The notes under the pieces are model-generated. The model had not been told where the DNA came from. It made no database searches and saw nothing but the letters and a program-made list of their open reading frames with translations. The translations under genes and the position numbers were made by a program. Below are positions 39,749 through 48,955 of a stretch of DNA of 64,000 nucleotides, one piece after another. Location of the stretch: assembly GCA_014872785.1 (NCBI GenBank), contig WKFJ01000020.1, positions 23,532-87,531 on the forward strand, in the 5' to 3' direction. Position 1 is the stretch's first letter. Every line of letters starts with the position of its first letter. This DNA comes from Alteromonadaceae bacterium (lineage in GTDB: Bacteria; Pseudomonadota; Gammaproteobacteria; Enterobacterales; Alteromonadaceae).

Positions 39749-41370
39749 TTAGGCGGCGCTGCCGTATAGGACGTCAGGATCTAAGAATTGACACAGCACA
39801 ATTAAATCAGCATTTGAAAGCTTCGCTTTAAAAAGCCCAAACAAACGAGGTTGGAAGTTCACCAGCAAGGCAAAGCGTTGAAGTACTTCTCGCGTGATGG
39901 TCGCGCCATCGAAGAACCGGTATTCATAGTCGTAGTCACGAAGCCATGCAGCTAAGGATTGCAGAACCTCATTATCAAGCGCTGACAGCATTTCTAATCG
40001 ACTCTCGAAATGTGTATTTACAAGCAAACCAAAATGACACGCACGTAAGTTTTCTAACCTAATCTCTTCCGAGATCAAATTTAATGGCAAACGGCACACT
40101 TCTTCTGGCAAATGTGTCGCCATTAGGCTGACATGCTTGGGCGTCAGTTTTTCAATTATCGTCCCAAAGTTATCGGCATAATCACGCTCTCTGGAAGGAA
40201 ATAACGGCTTGACCAATAGCTCATCAATCATACTTTCAGTTAGTCTGTCATCCAAAGACGGAAGCTCGCTGCAGGCCTTAATCGACGCGTCAAGGTGCGC
40301 CTCGGTTACCCAAGCACGTGGCAAATCCCATACGCGCTCTGGTGCCGTCGCGATTATCTCTTGTATTTGATAATCCGAAACGCTTATAAATTCTTCGTAA
40401 TCTAACCGAGCCTCAAACAAGTTCATGGGGAAAGCTTGGCAGGCCAACTGATAGCTTTTGACGCGCTGCGCTTTGGTCAGGCCAAGAAATCTGAAGATTT
40501 GGCCGATCATATAGCTGCCTAGGGCTTCTAAGGCGTTGGGAACGGTTTGTATGTAATGCAAAAATAGCTTGTGGCTCCACAGGTGCATAAGATGATGACT
40601 CCCATGCTTGTCATACCCCTTGCGCAGTTCTTTCCCAAAGAATGATGCTGAAGAGGCCGCGTGTAGCAGTTCCTTTTCGGTAAAATCAGTGTCCTCAGGA
40701 AAAGGTGAATGAAACCATTTTCTATGATAACGCGCCGATAATCGGGATCAGCCAGGACTGGCTCCACGACCTCTTTTAAGTCTCGAGTTTTGAAATCAGT
40801 CGCACTCACCGGCTGGCCTTCAAGCGCGGTCGCAAGTAGCGCTGGGCTCAGCGTTAAAAACCCTTTTTTGATGTATTGGTGCAACAGATAGACGCCATGC
40901 TCCGCAAAGGCCGCGTCGAGCTGGTCTGGAAAGTTCACTAATTGCTCAAAAGCTTGATACCCAAATCGTGTCGCAACTTTAGCAGCCAGCGGCGCATCAA
41001 AGGTGCAATTCACCAAAAAATCATCTATGTCGTTTAAGTCTGAAACCTCGTCCAATAACAGCGCCTGCTCTTGGTCGGAAAAGGTATAACCCTCAAGTAA
41101 TCGTGCTGTTTGGCATAATCGCTCTGATGTGTGATACCGGTTTGTCTTGGTAAATTGGTTGACCCCTATCGCAATGGCCTTAGCAAAAAGAAAGACCGAA
41201 TCTTGATCCATACCTTGCAGCAATTCGGATGCAAGTAACACGTCACCTTCAATCGCGGTAGCTATCATTTCAAACGACCGGTTTCTATAGCGGCGTATGT
41301 ATTCAGGATCGGCTTTAAGTATCTCTACTTTTTTGTCATGGTCTTTGATGTCACTGACTTGATATAACAT
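39749..41370 (-). pseudogene. Frameshifted gene for a protein of about 540 aa
   Basis: Two frames read as one gene. From ATG 41370 the first frame is sound for about 217 codons (to ...DPDYRRVIIE) and then becomes implausible. The -1 frame picks up at once (KWFHSPFPEDTDF, then TEKELLHAASSASFFGKELR) and runs to 39749. The switch is at the A4 run (plus-strand TTTT, 40718-40721): one added A would join both parts. The protein looks like a helical repeat protein without known motifs. It could be a true frameshift, an assembly error or phase variation at the short run. Confidence 0.65.
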
Positions 41371-41412
41371 GTTTTGGCCTCTTGGTCTTTTTTACAAATA
41401 CTCACGAGAGAC

Positions 41413-41449
41413 ACATTACCAGGGCACGAAGTTACCGCCGCTAAATGGT
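41413..41449 (-). promoter_or_regulatory. Cargo-class promoter for 39749-41370
   Basis: Box ACCATTTAGCGGCG (41436-41449), 17-nt spacer, -10 TAATGT (41413-41418). Confidence 0.7.
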
Positions 41450-41466
41450 ATTGGCCGTTCAAAGAA

Positions 41467-44400
41467 CTAGCTTGCCTGTTGGTATAACGCTAACAAGCCT
41501 GCGGCGATATCTTCCCCTTTTACTTTCTCGGTGGTTGGCACCAGTCTCTTATCAGCAGGGTTAGCAAGTAAATCTAGGATGTCATTCGCTCGCGTTAATC
41601 GTGATTGCACAACATCGTCAGGCGCTGGCGTTTCACGAAAAAAAACGGTTTCCTCTGACGGCGTTTTGCCACCTAGTTTTTTGGCAATGATCCTGTCATC
41701 CCAATGTCCAAGTTGGTCATCCAGCGCATTAGCCAGTAACGACCGAATAGCCACGAATCGCGCTTCTCTGTCCGAAATTAACAATGGCGTTATGTTGCTT
41801 AATATCACTTTCCAGTAATGGCATCGCTTTCGCACCATTGCCTGATACTCGCCTTCCAAGTTAAAAAGATGCTGAGTTAACCCATCTTTGATGTGTAGCG
41901 CTTGGTTTAGCCCGTTGCGATCTGCGGTCGTACCAAAGCGAGTGAGTACTTGATTAACAGATTGGAAATAAGGGGTGTGCTCTGCTAGCCAATCTTTGGT
42001 TATAGCGACTTCATTTAACCAGTTTTTCTCATCAAACCCCGTATAATCCAATGAACAATAAACCTGACTGTCGATAAAACGTTCACCAGCGATGCTCATT
42101 CTGTACCGATGAAGTTCGTTGATGATCCCGCGGTACGTCTGATCCAAATACACCAAAGGCGCAGAGTTTCGATGGGCTAATTTTGCTTTCGTTAGCTGAC
42201 GATTTTTATTGCGCTTTCGTCTTATCGATAACAAACAAGCAGCCTTCATTTTTCTGTGGGCTGGCATCGACAAGATATTAGGCAACCCAAGCACCTCGTT
42301 TTGGTCATCGGAAAGGGTGTACAACCCGGCGTCCTCAAATACTTCGGTTCGTTTCATGATGTCTGAGATCCGAAGCCAAGTGTCATGGTTAACTTTGAGC
42401 AAGCCAGACTGATGCAGTGCCCAAAACGGCTCGGTGCCACCAAAGCGGTGTACGCTCATGCGACCATTTTCTTTGTGTTTGCGCCGACGCCATCCAAGCA
42501 CACTTTCACGATAAGCGGACAAGCAAGCCTCAAGGCCAAGTCCAGTTTCCCATGGGTCAGCTTGTTCGAAGATAAAATCAGCTAACGCGATACGGTCAAT
42601 CGTGTAATTGGGCGTATCATCATCAAGGTTGACACAATTAAATTCAACATTCGGCAGACGTGTATAGCTGAAAGATGGCACCCATGTACTGATGTCAGTT
42701 TCATTGGCCAATGTCAGTGACGGTGTGTCTTTGACACTGTAAGTACGAAGCGTGGTTAACCCTCTTAGGATCTTGTTCTTTTTACGAATGATTTTTCGCT
42801 CTGTCTTATCCTTAATTTTTCGTTTCCGTGTATCACCGGCAGAGTCTTTTAACCGCGTGCCAAGAGATGTCTTATGCCGAAAGTTCAGCATCGAGGTAAA
42901 GGTCAACGTATCAGTATCCGCCTCGTCATAGCGTTGTTGTACGAGCGCTTCGGTGGCCTTAAGCGTATGAGGCCCGGGTTGTATAACACGGTCGTCCACC
43001 TTTATTTTAATCGCTGGAGTCTTACTTGGGTCGTACGTGATTTTGCACTTTTGCGTCGAATAGCGCTTATCAGTAAAGATACCGTCGGCTTCCTCAGCGT
43101 CGAGAATATCCCAAGACCGATGCGGTGGCTTCCATAAATCTTCAATGCGAGCGCCAGGTTTCGCCAATGGCCACATCATGGCATCGCCAACTGATTCGAC
43201 GACGATGGAAGATAAATCAACACTGGGATATGGAATACGGTTGCCTTTTACGAATACGTCGTGCCAACATGCAATGGCGAAATATGGCGGCAACTTGACC
43301 CCATCTAACGCATGTATCGAGCTTAGGTAAATTGCATGACGCTCATCCCCCAGTTTAATGAGTTGTTGCTGCAAGCCGTCACAATACATGATCAAAAACT
43401 CATCTCGCGTTTTGTCATCAATCGTAGTGTCATTGATGATCTCAAGCACGCCCGCATCATCGACCAAGTACCGCCAATTACCGCCATTTAATGCGGCGGC
43501 GCGTTTGGCTTCTTTAACCTTCGCTTTGAAGTCTTCGGCGCGCAACAAGTCATCATGGGAGAGTTGGAAGAAATACCTGATCATTTTTGCCAGCACACGT
43601 GAATTGAGCACGTTGGGTTGTAAAACTACTGAGCCTGTAATTTCGTCATACGCACGTGGGTGCCAAGTACGGTGTTGCAGCTGGTGAGCGCAGGTAGCAA
43701 GCCAATCTCTGACTTTGGTAGCGTTGCGCTGAAACGCCCAACGCTGATAACGGTTCACCGCATTACTCGACTTGTCCACTGGATGTTTAAGGCACTGATG
43801 GCAGCCTTGTCTACCGAAGCCGCCACCGTTGCAGCCAACCTGATTCTTGTTAGCACCTAAGTCCAATTCACAAGCATCACCACCCTGCCCTGATTCGTAC
43901 AAAGCACGCAGTAATCTAAAACTTGGCATAAAAGTAGGAATACGGTACCTCGGGTTAACATTCTCAATAGGATCGCTGCCGAGGCGATTTAACATTTCAA
44001 ACACAAGGTGCGGATCAAATTCACGCAGAGGGCAAAATGTTTTCACCTTTTCTTCGGTTTCCTCGATAAGCTCAATCGCCGATTTCGTGTTGCCATGCTT
44101 ACGCATTGAAGCTGCGCGTTTGGCTGACTCTTTCTCATAGCTACCGAGACACACGACCATTTTGTCCAAAGAGTATTTAGCGGAAAATTCCTTTTGCACG
44201 CGTTCTGATGTGTAACGCTTGAGAAATACGGCGCAATCGCTGTTCAGCAGCCATGTAGAAAGCAATTTACGAGCACCGGCAAACAGGTTTATGAATTCAT
44301 GCTGAAATTCAGGAGCGACGAACCGACAATCGTAAGCGATGCCGTGACGCTCGCAGTACTCAATAATCCTCGCCATAGAGAAATGTGAATAAACGGCAGC

Positions 44401-44922
44401 TTGCACCTGCTCGATCTGCGTATCGACTGTGATAAGGGTAAAAATGGTATCCTTCGTTACTACATTGTCATGTCTTTGCAGTAAACGGCGGTGCGCTTCT
44501 AGACCAGCAGCTACCATCAGTGAACTGTCTTTACCCATCGAACTTGGATAAACGGGGTGTAGTCCGGCTTCATGCAATTGAATGATTTCGTTGACGATGC
44601 CCTCAAAAACCGCGTGGTAGTGTTGGTCTTGTTCTAGCGCTGGCGACCATTGCTGGACGGGAATAGCCAAGGACTTGGGTTCGGATTTTGGTGTGAATAA
44701 CGCTGACCAAGGCGCATTTTCAGACACCACAACATCAAGATTGAAGTCTCTACACAAGGTGCTGACATCTTCGTGCACCTTGGCCTGATTGCTGATAATT
44801 CGACAAGGCCCTTTTTTACCGTTCAGCATTAAAAAACTACGGGTTTTGGCTCTTGCCATGTCACACTTCAGATAGCCAGTATCGAATTCTCTTATCTCTG
44901 CCTGCGGTGCGGTTTCCATCAT
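41467..44922 (-). CDS. Giant DndC-like PP-loop / iron-sulfur protein
   Basis: 1151 aa, more than twice a normal DndC. Residues about 95-390 form a PAPS-reductase/DndC-like domain: PP-loop PSSMGKDSS at 127-134, and Cys351, Cys364, Cys374 and Cys377, the last pair in GCHQCLKHPVDKSS, which matches the DndC block GCWxCxxxxKDxS that binds a [4Fe-4S] cluster. DndC uses ATP and cysteine-derived sulfur to make DNA phosphorothioates. The remaining 760 residues are not recognised; around 685-715 they are very basic (KIKDKTERKIIRKKNKIL). DndA, DndD and DndE relatives are not visible here. Confidence 0.72.
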   Translation of the reverse strand: MMETAPQAEIREFDTGYLKCDMARAKTRSFLMLNGKKGPCRIISNQAKVHEDVSTLCRDFNLDVVVSENAPWSALFTPKSEPKSLAIPVQQWSPALEQDQHYHAVFEGIVNEIIQLHEAGLHPVYPSSMGKDSSLMVAAGLEAHRRLLQRHDNVVTKDTIFTLITVDTQIEQVQAAVYSHFSMARIIEYCERHGIAYDCRFVAPEFQHEFINLFAGARKLLSTWLLNSDCAVFLKRYTSERVQKEFSAKYSLDKMVVCLGSYEKESAKRAASMRKHGNTKSAIELIEETEEKVKTFCPLREFDPHLVFEMLNRLGSDPIENVNPRYRIPTFMPSFRLLRALYESGQGGDACELDLGANKNQVGCNGGGFGRQGCHQCLKHPVDKSSNAVNRYQRWAFQRNATKVRDWLATCAHQLQHRTWHPRAYDEITGSVVLQPNVLNSRVLAKMIRYFFQLSHDDLLRAEDFKAKVKEAKRAAALNGGNWRYLVDDAGVLEIINDTTIDDKTRDEFLIMYCDGLQQQLIKLGDERHAIYLSSIHALDGVKLPPYFAIACWHDVFVKGNRIPYPSVDLSSIVVESVGDAMMWPLAKPGARIEDLWKPPHRSWDILDAEEADGIFTDKRYSTQKCKITYDPSKTPAIKIKVDDRVIQPGPHTLKATEALVQQRYDEADTDTLTFTSMLNFRHKTSLGTRLKDSAGDTRKRKIKDKTERKIIRKKNKILRGLTTLRTYSVKDTPSLTLANETDISTWVPSFSYTRLPNVEFNCVNLDDDTPNYTIDRIALADFIFEQADPWETGLGLEACLSAYRESVLGWRRRKHKENGRMSVHRFGGTEPFWALHQSGLLKVNHDTWLRISDIMKRTEVFEDAGLYTLSDDQNEVLGLPNILSMPAHRKMKAACLLSIRRKRNKNRQLTKAKLAHRNSAPLVYLDQTYRGIINELHRYRMSIAGERFIDSQVYCSLDYTGFDEKNWLNEVAITKDWLAEHTPYFQSVNQVLTRFGTTADRNGLNQALHIKDGLTQHLFNLEGEYQAMVRKRCHYWKVILSNITPLLISDREARFVAIRSLLANALDDQLGHWDDRIIAKKLGGKTPSEETVFFRETPAPDDVVQSRLTRANDILDLLANPADKRLVPTTEKVKGEDIAAGLLALYQQAS

Positions 44923-44977
44923 GTCCAGCGTCTTGATTACTTAGTGATAGTGTCCAGTTTACGGATTTATCAAATAG

Positions 44978-44991
44978 CGCAATCTAATGGG
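44978..44991 (-). promoter_or_regulatory. Variant cargo-class box before the DndC-like gene
   Basis: Box CCCATTAGATTGCG; the best -10 (TAAACT) is at a 16-nt rather than a 17-nt spacing. A weaker member of the class. Confidence 0.45.
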
Positions 44992-45032
44992 CTGCATAGC
45001 ATAGCAGCCCTGATAATTACCTACTAAAGTGA

Positions 45033-46166
45033 CTAGGCATTCAACGCAAATGTCGGGTCAATCCTCTCCCCTAGCTCTCCCAACAAGATCACCGCCATCT
45101 TACGCGAAGACCCCTTTATCATCAGACCGTTTTTATCGACTACCTGGTCGAGCCATACCGGATTTTCGCGAGAGAAATCAACGCTATCTAATCTGCTCAA
45201 AACTGACAAATCCGGCTTTTGCTGCTTGAGTAATGCATTTATGCAGATCTGTTGTGCCACATACCCGACAGCTTCGATGCCAATAGCGCACGCCAAGACA
45301 TTTTTGTTTTTGATTTTTGCCGCGTCGGCTTTCGTATAAGTTGGCTCAAACAAGCTCAATGTTGATAGCGCTCGAATGGCTTCAATACCTAGTGTTGAAT
45401 ACATCTCAAGCAATGCTTTATCATCAAACATCTTGTTGATTTTTGAATCCCCAAGCGAAGTAAGTCGGTTGCAGAACCGCTTAAACTGGTCGAGCTTGTA
45501 AAGCTTCGTACTATTCCCTTCCACCGTAATATGCTTAGCCAATGCCAACCCCTCTTCTCTGGCTTTTTCAAATAATGACACCGGGAAGGAGGATGCGTGA
45601 GAGGAGGAATCAAAATAAATCCCTATGCTGGTGTTTACACGGGTGCTCAGCTTATTGATATCGTGAAATATCTGCTTAATTTTGGCTTTGTCCTCTTCAA
45701 GCGTATCTGTGTCCAGAATAATGATTTTCGTATCGATAGTGCGAGTGCCCAGCGACGGGTTGTGTTTTAACGCCTCGGTGATCCCGCCAAGGCGGCCTTG
45801 GCCATCGATATATAAGCGCTCCGCTGCTGGTGGAATGGTGATCTCACCAAAACACGTACCCGACGTTGGCATCTGACCAATTTTTTTGAAAGAAGCTTGG
45901 CGGCTAACAACCAACATTGCTTGATTGAAAATAGTTAGGGTGTTGTGAGCCAGATAATTGGCAATGCCTTTAATTCTCGATTGCGTAGTATCTCTTTGTA
46001 GCTTTTGTTCCTCCAATATTGTCGCATCAGACAACGTGGCCAACTGACTGAAATCATCGTAGGTCAAAGTGCAATTAAACGTGTTGGCGACACCATCATT
46101 CCCGGTAAAGGCGCCAAGCACAAACGTTCGGTCAGTTGGTGTGTAGCAATTGGTTAAAGCGGGCAT
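45033..46166 (-). CDS. DndB-like protein (DGQHR-type domain)
   Basis: 377 aa. The block AAERLYIDGQGRLGGITEAL near residues 112-131 corresponds to the DGQHR signature of DndB-type proteins, with Gly in place of His. The preceding QRDTTQSRIKGIANYL block (about 57-72) and the later IFHDINKLSTRVN (near 167) also suit the family. DndB is the regulatory protein of phosphorothioation loci. It lies directly upstream of the DndC-like gene on the same strand, with its own cargo-class promoter. Confidence 0.72.
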   Translation of the reverse strand: MPALTNCYTPTDRTFVLGAFTGNDGVANTFNCTLTYDDFSQLATLSDATILEEQKLQRDTTQSRIKGIANYLAHNTLTIFNQAMLVVSRQASFKKIGQMPTSGTCFGEITIPPAAERLYIDGQGRLGGITEALKHNPSLGTRTIDTKIIILDTDTLEEDKAKIKQIFHDINKLSTRVNTSIGIYFDSSSHASSFPVSLFEKAREEGLALAKHITVEGNSTKLYKLDQFKRFCNRLTSLGDSKINKMFDDKALLEMYSTLGIEAIRALSTLSLFEPTYTKADAAKIKNKNVLACAIGIEAVGYVAQQICINALLKQQKPDLSVLSRLDSVDFSRENPVWLDQVVDKNGLMIKGSSRKMAVILLGELGERIDPTFALNA

Positions 46167-46197
46167 ATGTCACTCTAGGTTGTGTTCAATAAGCGTT

Positions 46198-46234
46198 ACC
46201 TTAACGTTTCTTTGATTTTGCGCGATTGATTGGT
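46198..46234 (-). promoter_or_regulatory. Cargo-class promoter for the DndB-like gene
   Basis: Box ACCAATCAATCGCG (46221-46234), 17-nt spacer, -10 TAAGGT (46198-46203). Another box-like sequence, ACCATTGAATCGCT (46271-46284), lies 50 bp upstream without a clear -10. Confidence 0.7.
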
Positions 46235-46289
46235 ATTGGAAAGACTCCACCATAACGCTGATGAAAGGTAAGCGATTCAATGGTTGCAT

Positions 46290-46341
46290 GGTTACACCCG
46301 TAACCAATGGTTACGATAATATAATGGTAACACCCGTAACC
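46290..46341. promoter_or_regulatory. Paired palindromic operators before the kfrA-like gene
   Basis: GGTTAC-ACCC-GTAACC (46290-46305) and GGTAAC-ACCC-GTAACC (46326-46341), 36 bp apart, with another GGTTAC half-site between. They overlap the likely promoter (TATACT at 46348-46353). KfrA proteins repress their own genes, so autoregulation is likely. Confidence 0.7.
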
Positions 46342-46390
46342 TTTGGCTATACTGTGTTCAATTTATTAATAACAAGATAAAGGTACCGAG

Positions 46391-47320
46391 ATGGCCAGAG
46401 AGTCAAAAGCTACATACGAAGACGTTGCAGCGTATATGGATGACTGTTACAGCCAAGGCGTCGATCCATCTCTTCGTTCAGTGATCCGCGCCGTAGGTGG
46501 AAATAGCGCATCAACCACAAAGCACTACCACGAATACAACAAAACCAGACAGGCCGACATTGCAAAAATGACCCAAGAATTGGGGAGTAGCAAAATAGCG
46601 GAAATACTGGCAAGCGAAATAAAAATTCTGGTTACCCAAAGAACGCTCAAACTGCAAGAATCTATTGCTCGGTACGAAAAGCAATTAGCAGAATTAACGG
46701 GGATCATGGGCGAGCACGAAAAAGAGTGTGAAAGAAAAGTTAATCTTGCTGAGTCAGACAAACAGCTTGAAATAGCGGGAATGGCAGAAAAGCTCAATAA
46801 AGCGATCAAAACCATGGAAGACGCAAAAGATGAAACAAAGGATGCACTGGAAGAACTCGCACAAACCAAAGGTGACACTCAACAAGCAATCGACAAGGCT
46901 GAGCAAAAAGCGCAGGTTCTAGTCGACGCCGCAAATCAACGAGCGGATAAAGCAGAAGAAGAAGCTAACTCACTCAGAGAACAAGTCAAACAACTGACCG
47001 TAGATGAAGCTAAACGAGAAATCGAAAAAGCACTATTTAACGACACGCAAAATCAGTTAGACGGTATGCGAATAACACTGGCAGATAAAAACACTGAAGT
47101 GGTCAAATTAACTTCCGAAAAAGAGATGCATGAGCGAGACGCCGTTAGGTTATCAAAGGAGCTAGAAACCGCGTTGAAAAAAGCAGACCAATTCTCAAAG
47201 TCACAGGCTGAACTTATAGAAGCACAAAAGCAACTTAACCAAGTGAAACATGACCTTGTGCAGGCCGAGCGGGAGAGAGATTCACTGACGGTTGCGATAC
47301 GATCACAGGACAAGCGGTAA
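46391..47320 (+). CDS. kfrA: KfrA-like plasmid DNA-binding protein
   Basis: 309 aa. The N-terminal 50 residues (YEDVAAYMDDCYSQGVDPSL then RSVIRAVGGNSAST) form the KfrA-type helix-turn-helix; the rest is a long alpha-helical coiled coil rich in K/E/Q. KfrA of IncP plasmids is an autorepressor that also forms multimeric structures supporting plasmid stability. Two matching palindromes lie upstream. It is a + strand gene between minus-strand units, and imperfect direct repeats flank it (46230-46290 and 47357-47410). Confidence 0.8.
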   Translation: MARESKATYEDVAAYMDDCYSQGVDPSLRSVIRAVGGNSASTTKHYHEYNKTRQADIAKMTQELGSSKIAEILASEIKILVTQRTLKLQESIARYEKQLAELTGIMGEHEKECERKVNLAESDKQLEIAGMAEKLNKAIKTMEDAKDETKDALEELAQTKGDTQQAIDKAEQKAQVLVDAANQRADKAEEEANSLREQVKQLTVDEAKREIEKALFNDTQNQLDGMRITLADKNTEVVKLTSEKEMHERDAVRLSKELETALKKADQFSKSQAELIEAQKQLNQVKHDLVQAERERDSLTVAIRSQDKR

Positions 47321-47368
47321 ACGTTCTCATTGCATTGCTGGTTACACGAATATGTTGGAATGACTCCA

Positions 47369-47405
47369 CACTTAACGTTGAAAAGTAAGTGTGCGACTCA
47401 ACGGT
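47369..47405 (-). promoter_or_regulatory. Orphan cargo-class promoter downstream of kfrA
   Basis: Box ACCGTTGAGTCGCA (47392-47405), 17-nt spacer, -10 TAAGTG (47369-47374). It points into the kfrA 3-prime end on the opposite strand and has no gene of its own. It lies in the repeat that also occurs at 46230-46290. Confidence 0.55.
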
Positions 47406-47425
47406 AACAATAGCTATAACTGATA

Positions 47426-47866
47426 GTGGACAATTAAGTATCACCCTAACAATATAGTATCATCCTGGACAAAAATGTATCATCCTCTGGAATTAGAGCG
47501 CGGCAATTTCGTATGAAATTGCCGCGAGTAATATTACAACCCTATGAGGGTATTCGTCAGAAATTACCTCACGAAAGAATTAAAAATACTATATACAGCT
47601 AATGAAAATTAAATAAGTTATAAAAAATAGCCGCCGACGGCTATTTTTTATAACTTTACGGGGTAAATATAAACAGATAATAGAGCATTAGGTTATTTTA
47701 GTGGCGTAAGGAAGCGACCTGACAAATGGTGAAAGAGTGAAACTATATTGTTTCTGATTCGCGTGATAATTAAATAAGGTAGGCAAAAAGTATGATTCTA
47801 TATGAAATACTACTGAGCTACAGAGTGCTTATTATCGTGTTTAAAGGATGATACATACTTGTCTAC
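47426..47866. mobile_element. MITE-like non-coding element with IS21-type ends (candidate)
   Basis: Imperfect terminal inverted repeats GTGGACAATTAAGTATCACC (from 47426) and, read inward from 47866, GTAGACAAGTATGTATCATCC. Two further copies of the GTATCATCCT motif lie inside the left end. No transposase is encoded. Inside are a perfect 11-bp hairpin (GCGGCAATTTC / GAAATTGCCGC near 47501-47526) and a 16-bp hairpin. The multiple inner repeats recall IS21-family ends, so this may be a deletion derivative. No clear target duplication is seen. Confidence 0.5.
47618..47653. terminator. Perfect 16-bp hairpin inside the MITE-like element
   Basis: Arms of 16 bp (47618-47633 and 47638-47653) around CCGA; GC-rich core AGCCG/CGGCT with A and T runs outside, so it can act as a bidirectional terminator. 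Confidence 0.65.
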
Positions 47867-47950
47867 TAACAATAACTGCGCGTTGCGTTACTCTCCCGGT
47901 AACGCAGCGTATTTAGGTATTCATTTAACAACACATCGGGGAATAAGCTC

Positions 47951-48760
47951 TTACCACCCTCCGTAGTTTTCAATCAAGCGTATGGCAATATCTCTGCAAT
48001 TTTGGTCAAGAGCCCACGCCAACGCCCCGGGATTTCTTGCTTTTGAACCAAAATATTGAAGACGACCACTTTGGATAACTTCATCCAAAGTGGGAGAATA
48101 AGTCTCCGACTCTGCGAACCTTTCAATTTGTGCCTGTAGCTTTAGCCCATCTAGTGCCTCCCCATTGTACAAACTACCTAATAGGTAGCGCATCACGACC
48201 ATGCTCGATGAGCCATGGCCACCGGAAAGAAGCTTCTCAAGGTCAATTTGAAAATCGCGCTTGCTGCTAAAACTATCTAGAGTCACGCCAGGCGTAAAAT
48301 CCACAAAATCAGTCCCTACAAACTCCAAACAATCCCTAATAGCAGCGACGAATCTGGCCTCTCTTCCCTTATCAGACGCCTCTTGCGAAAGCAGAACTAC
48401 CATATCTTCAATTGCGTCAACTTCGTTAGCAAAAAACCCTTCGCACCGCATTAGACGCTCATTATTAAGAGAGTAATAGACAAAACCTATTATTTGGTCA
48501 GCTTTTAACAGTCCGACTTGGCTAAATGGGATCTTAAATTGCTTTTCAAAAATTTCAGGATAGGCTTGTGATAAATCGCTTGCCCCTGTGATCCCATTTC
48601 CCCAAATCACGAATTTAAGGGCTTCATTCAGTGACACGCCTTGTTTCCTTTTGATATCCTTTGCCAACTCCTTGCTGCGTTTGATGGATAGGCCGGAAGG
48701 TAACTTTAGGTGCGGCTCAAAAAGAGAAAAAGGAATAGATTTAATTTGCTCAGATGACAT
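47951..48760 (-). CDS. Protein of unknown function
   Basis: 269 aa from ATG 48760 (GGAG 5 nt upstream). The N-terminal part (LSIKRSKELAKDIKRKQGVS then LNEALKFVIWGNGITGASDL) is helical and resembles small domains that recognise folded partners or DNA, but no family is certain. The C-terminus (GALAWALDQNCRDIAIRLIENYGGW) looks like a helical repeat. A hairpin TGCGTTAC / GTAACGCA lies just downstream near 47887-47909. Confidence 0.6.
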   Translation of the reverse strand: MSSEQIKSIPFSLFEPHLKLPSGLSIKRSKELAKDIKRKQGVSLNEALKFVIWGNGITGASDLSQAYPEIFEKQFKIPFSQVGLLKADQIIGFVYYSLNNERLMRCEGFFANEVDAIEDMVVLLSQEASDKGREARFVAAIRDCLEFVGTDFVDFTPGVTLDSFSSKRDFQIDLEKLLSGGHGSSSMVVMRYLLGSLYNGEALDGLKLQAQIERFAESETYSPTLDEVIQSGRLQYFGSKARNPGALAWALDQNCRDIAIRLIENYGGW

Positions 48761-48955
48761 GTTCACTCCAAAAATGTTCTATCGCTACCGGAACCAAGAA
48801 CACATTAGCTGAGGAAATACATCCGAATAATGCTTAAGAATTGATTCAACAAATTGTCACACTATAAATTGAAGACCGTCGTGATTCGCAACGTTTGAGC
48901 CGGTAGTCTCGGGCTTGTCCTAGCCGTTGATTTTAGCTTAACAAACTTAAAATAA

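Noticed and set aside
46271..46284. Second cargo-type box upstream of the DndB-like gene
   Set aside because: The box matches well but no -10 lies at 17 nt, so it is mentioned only with the main promoter.
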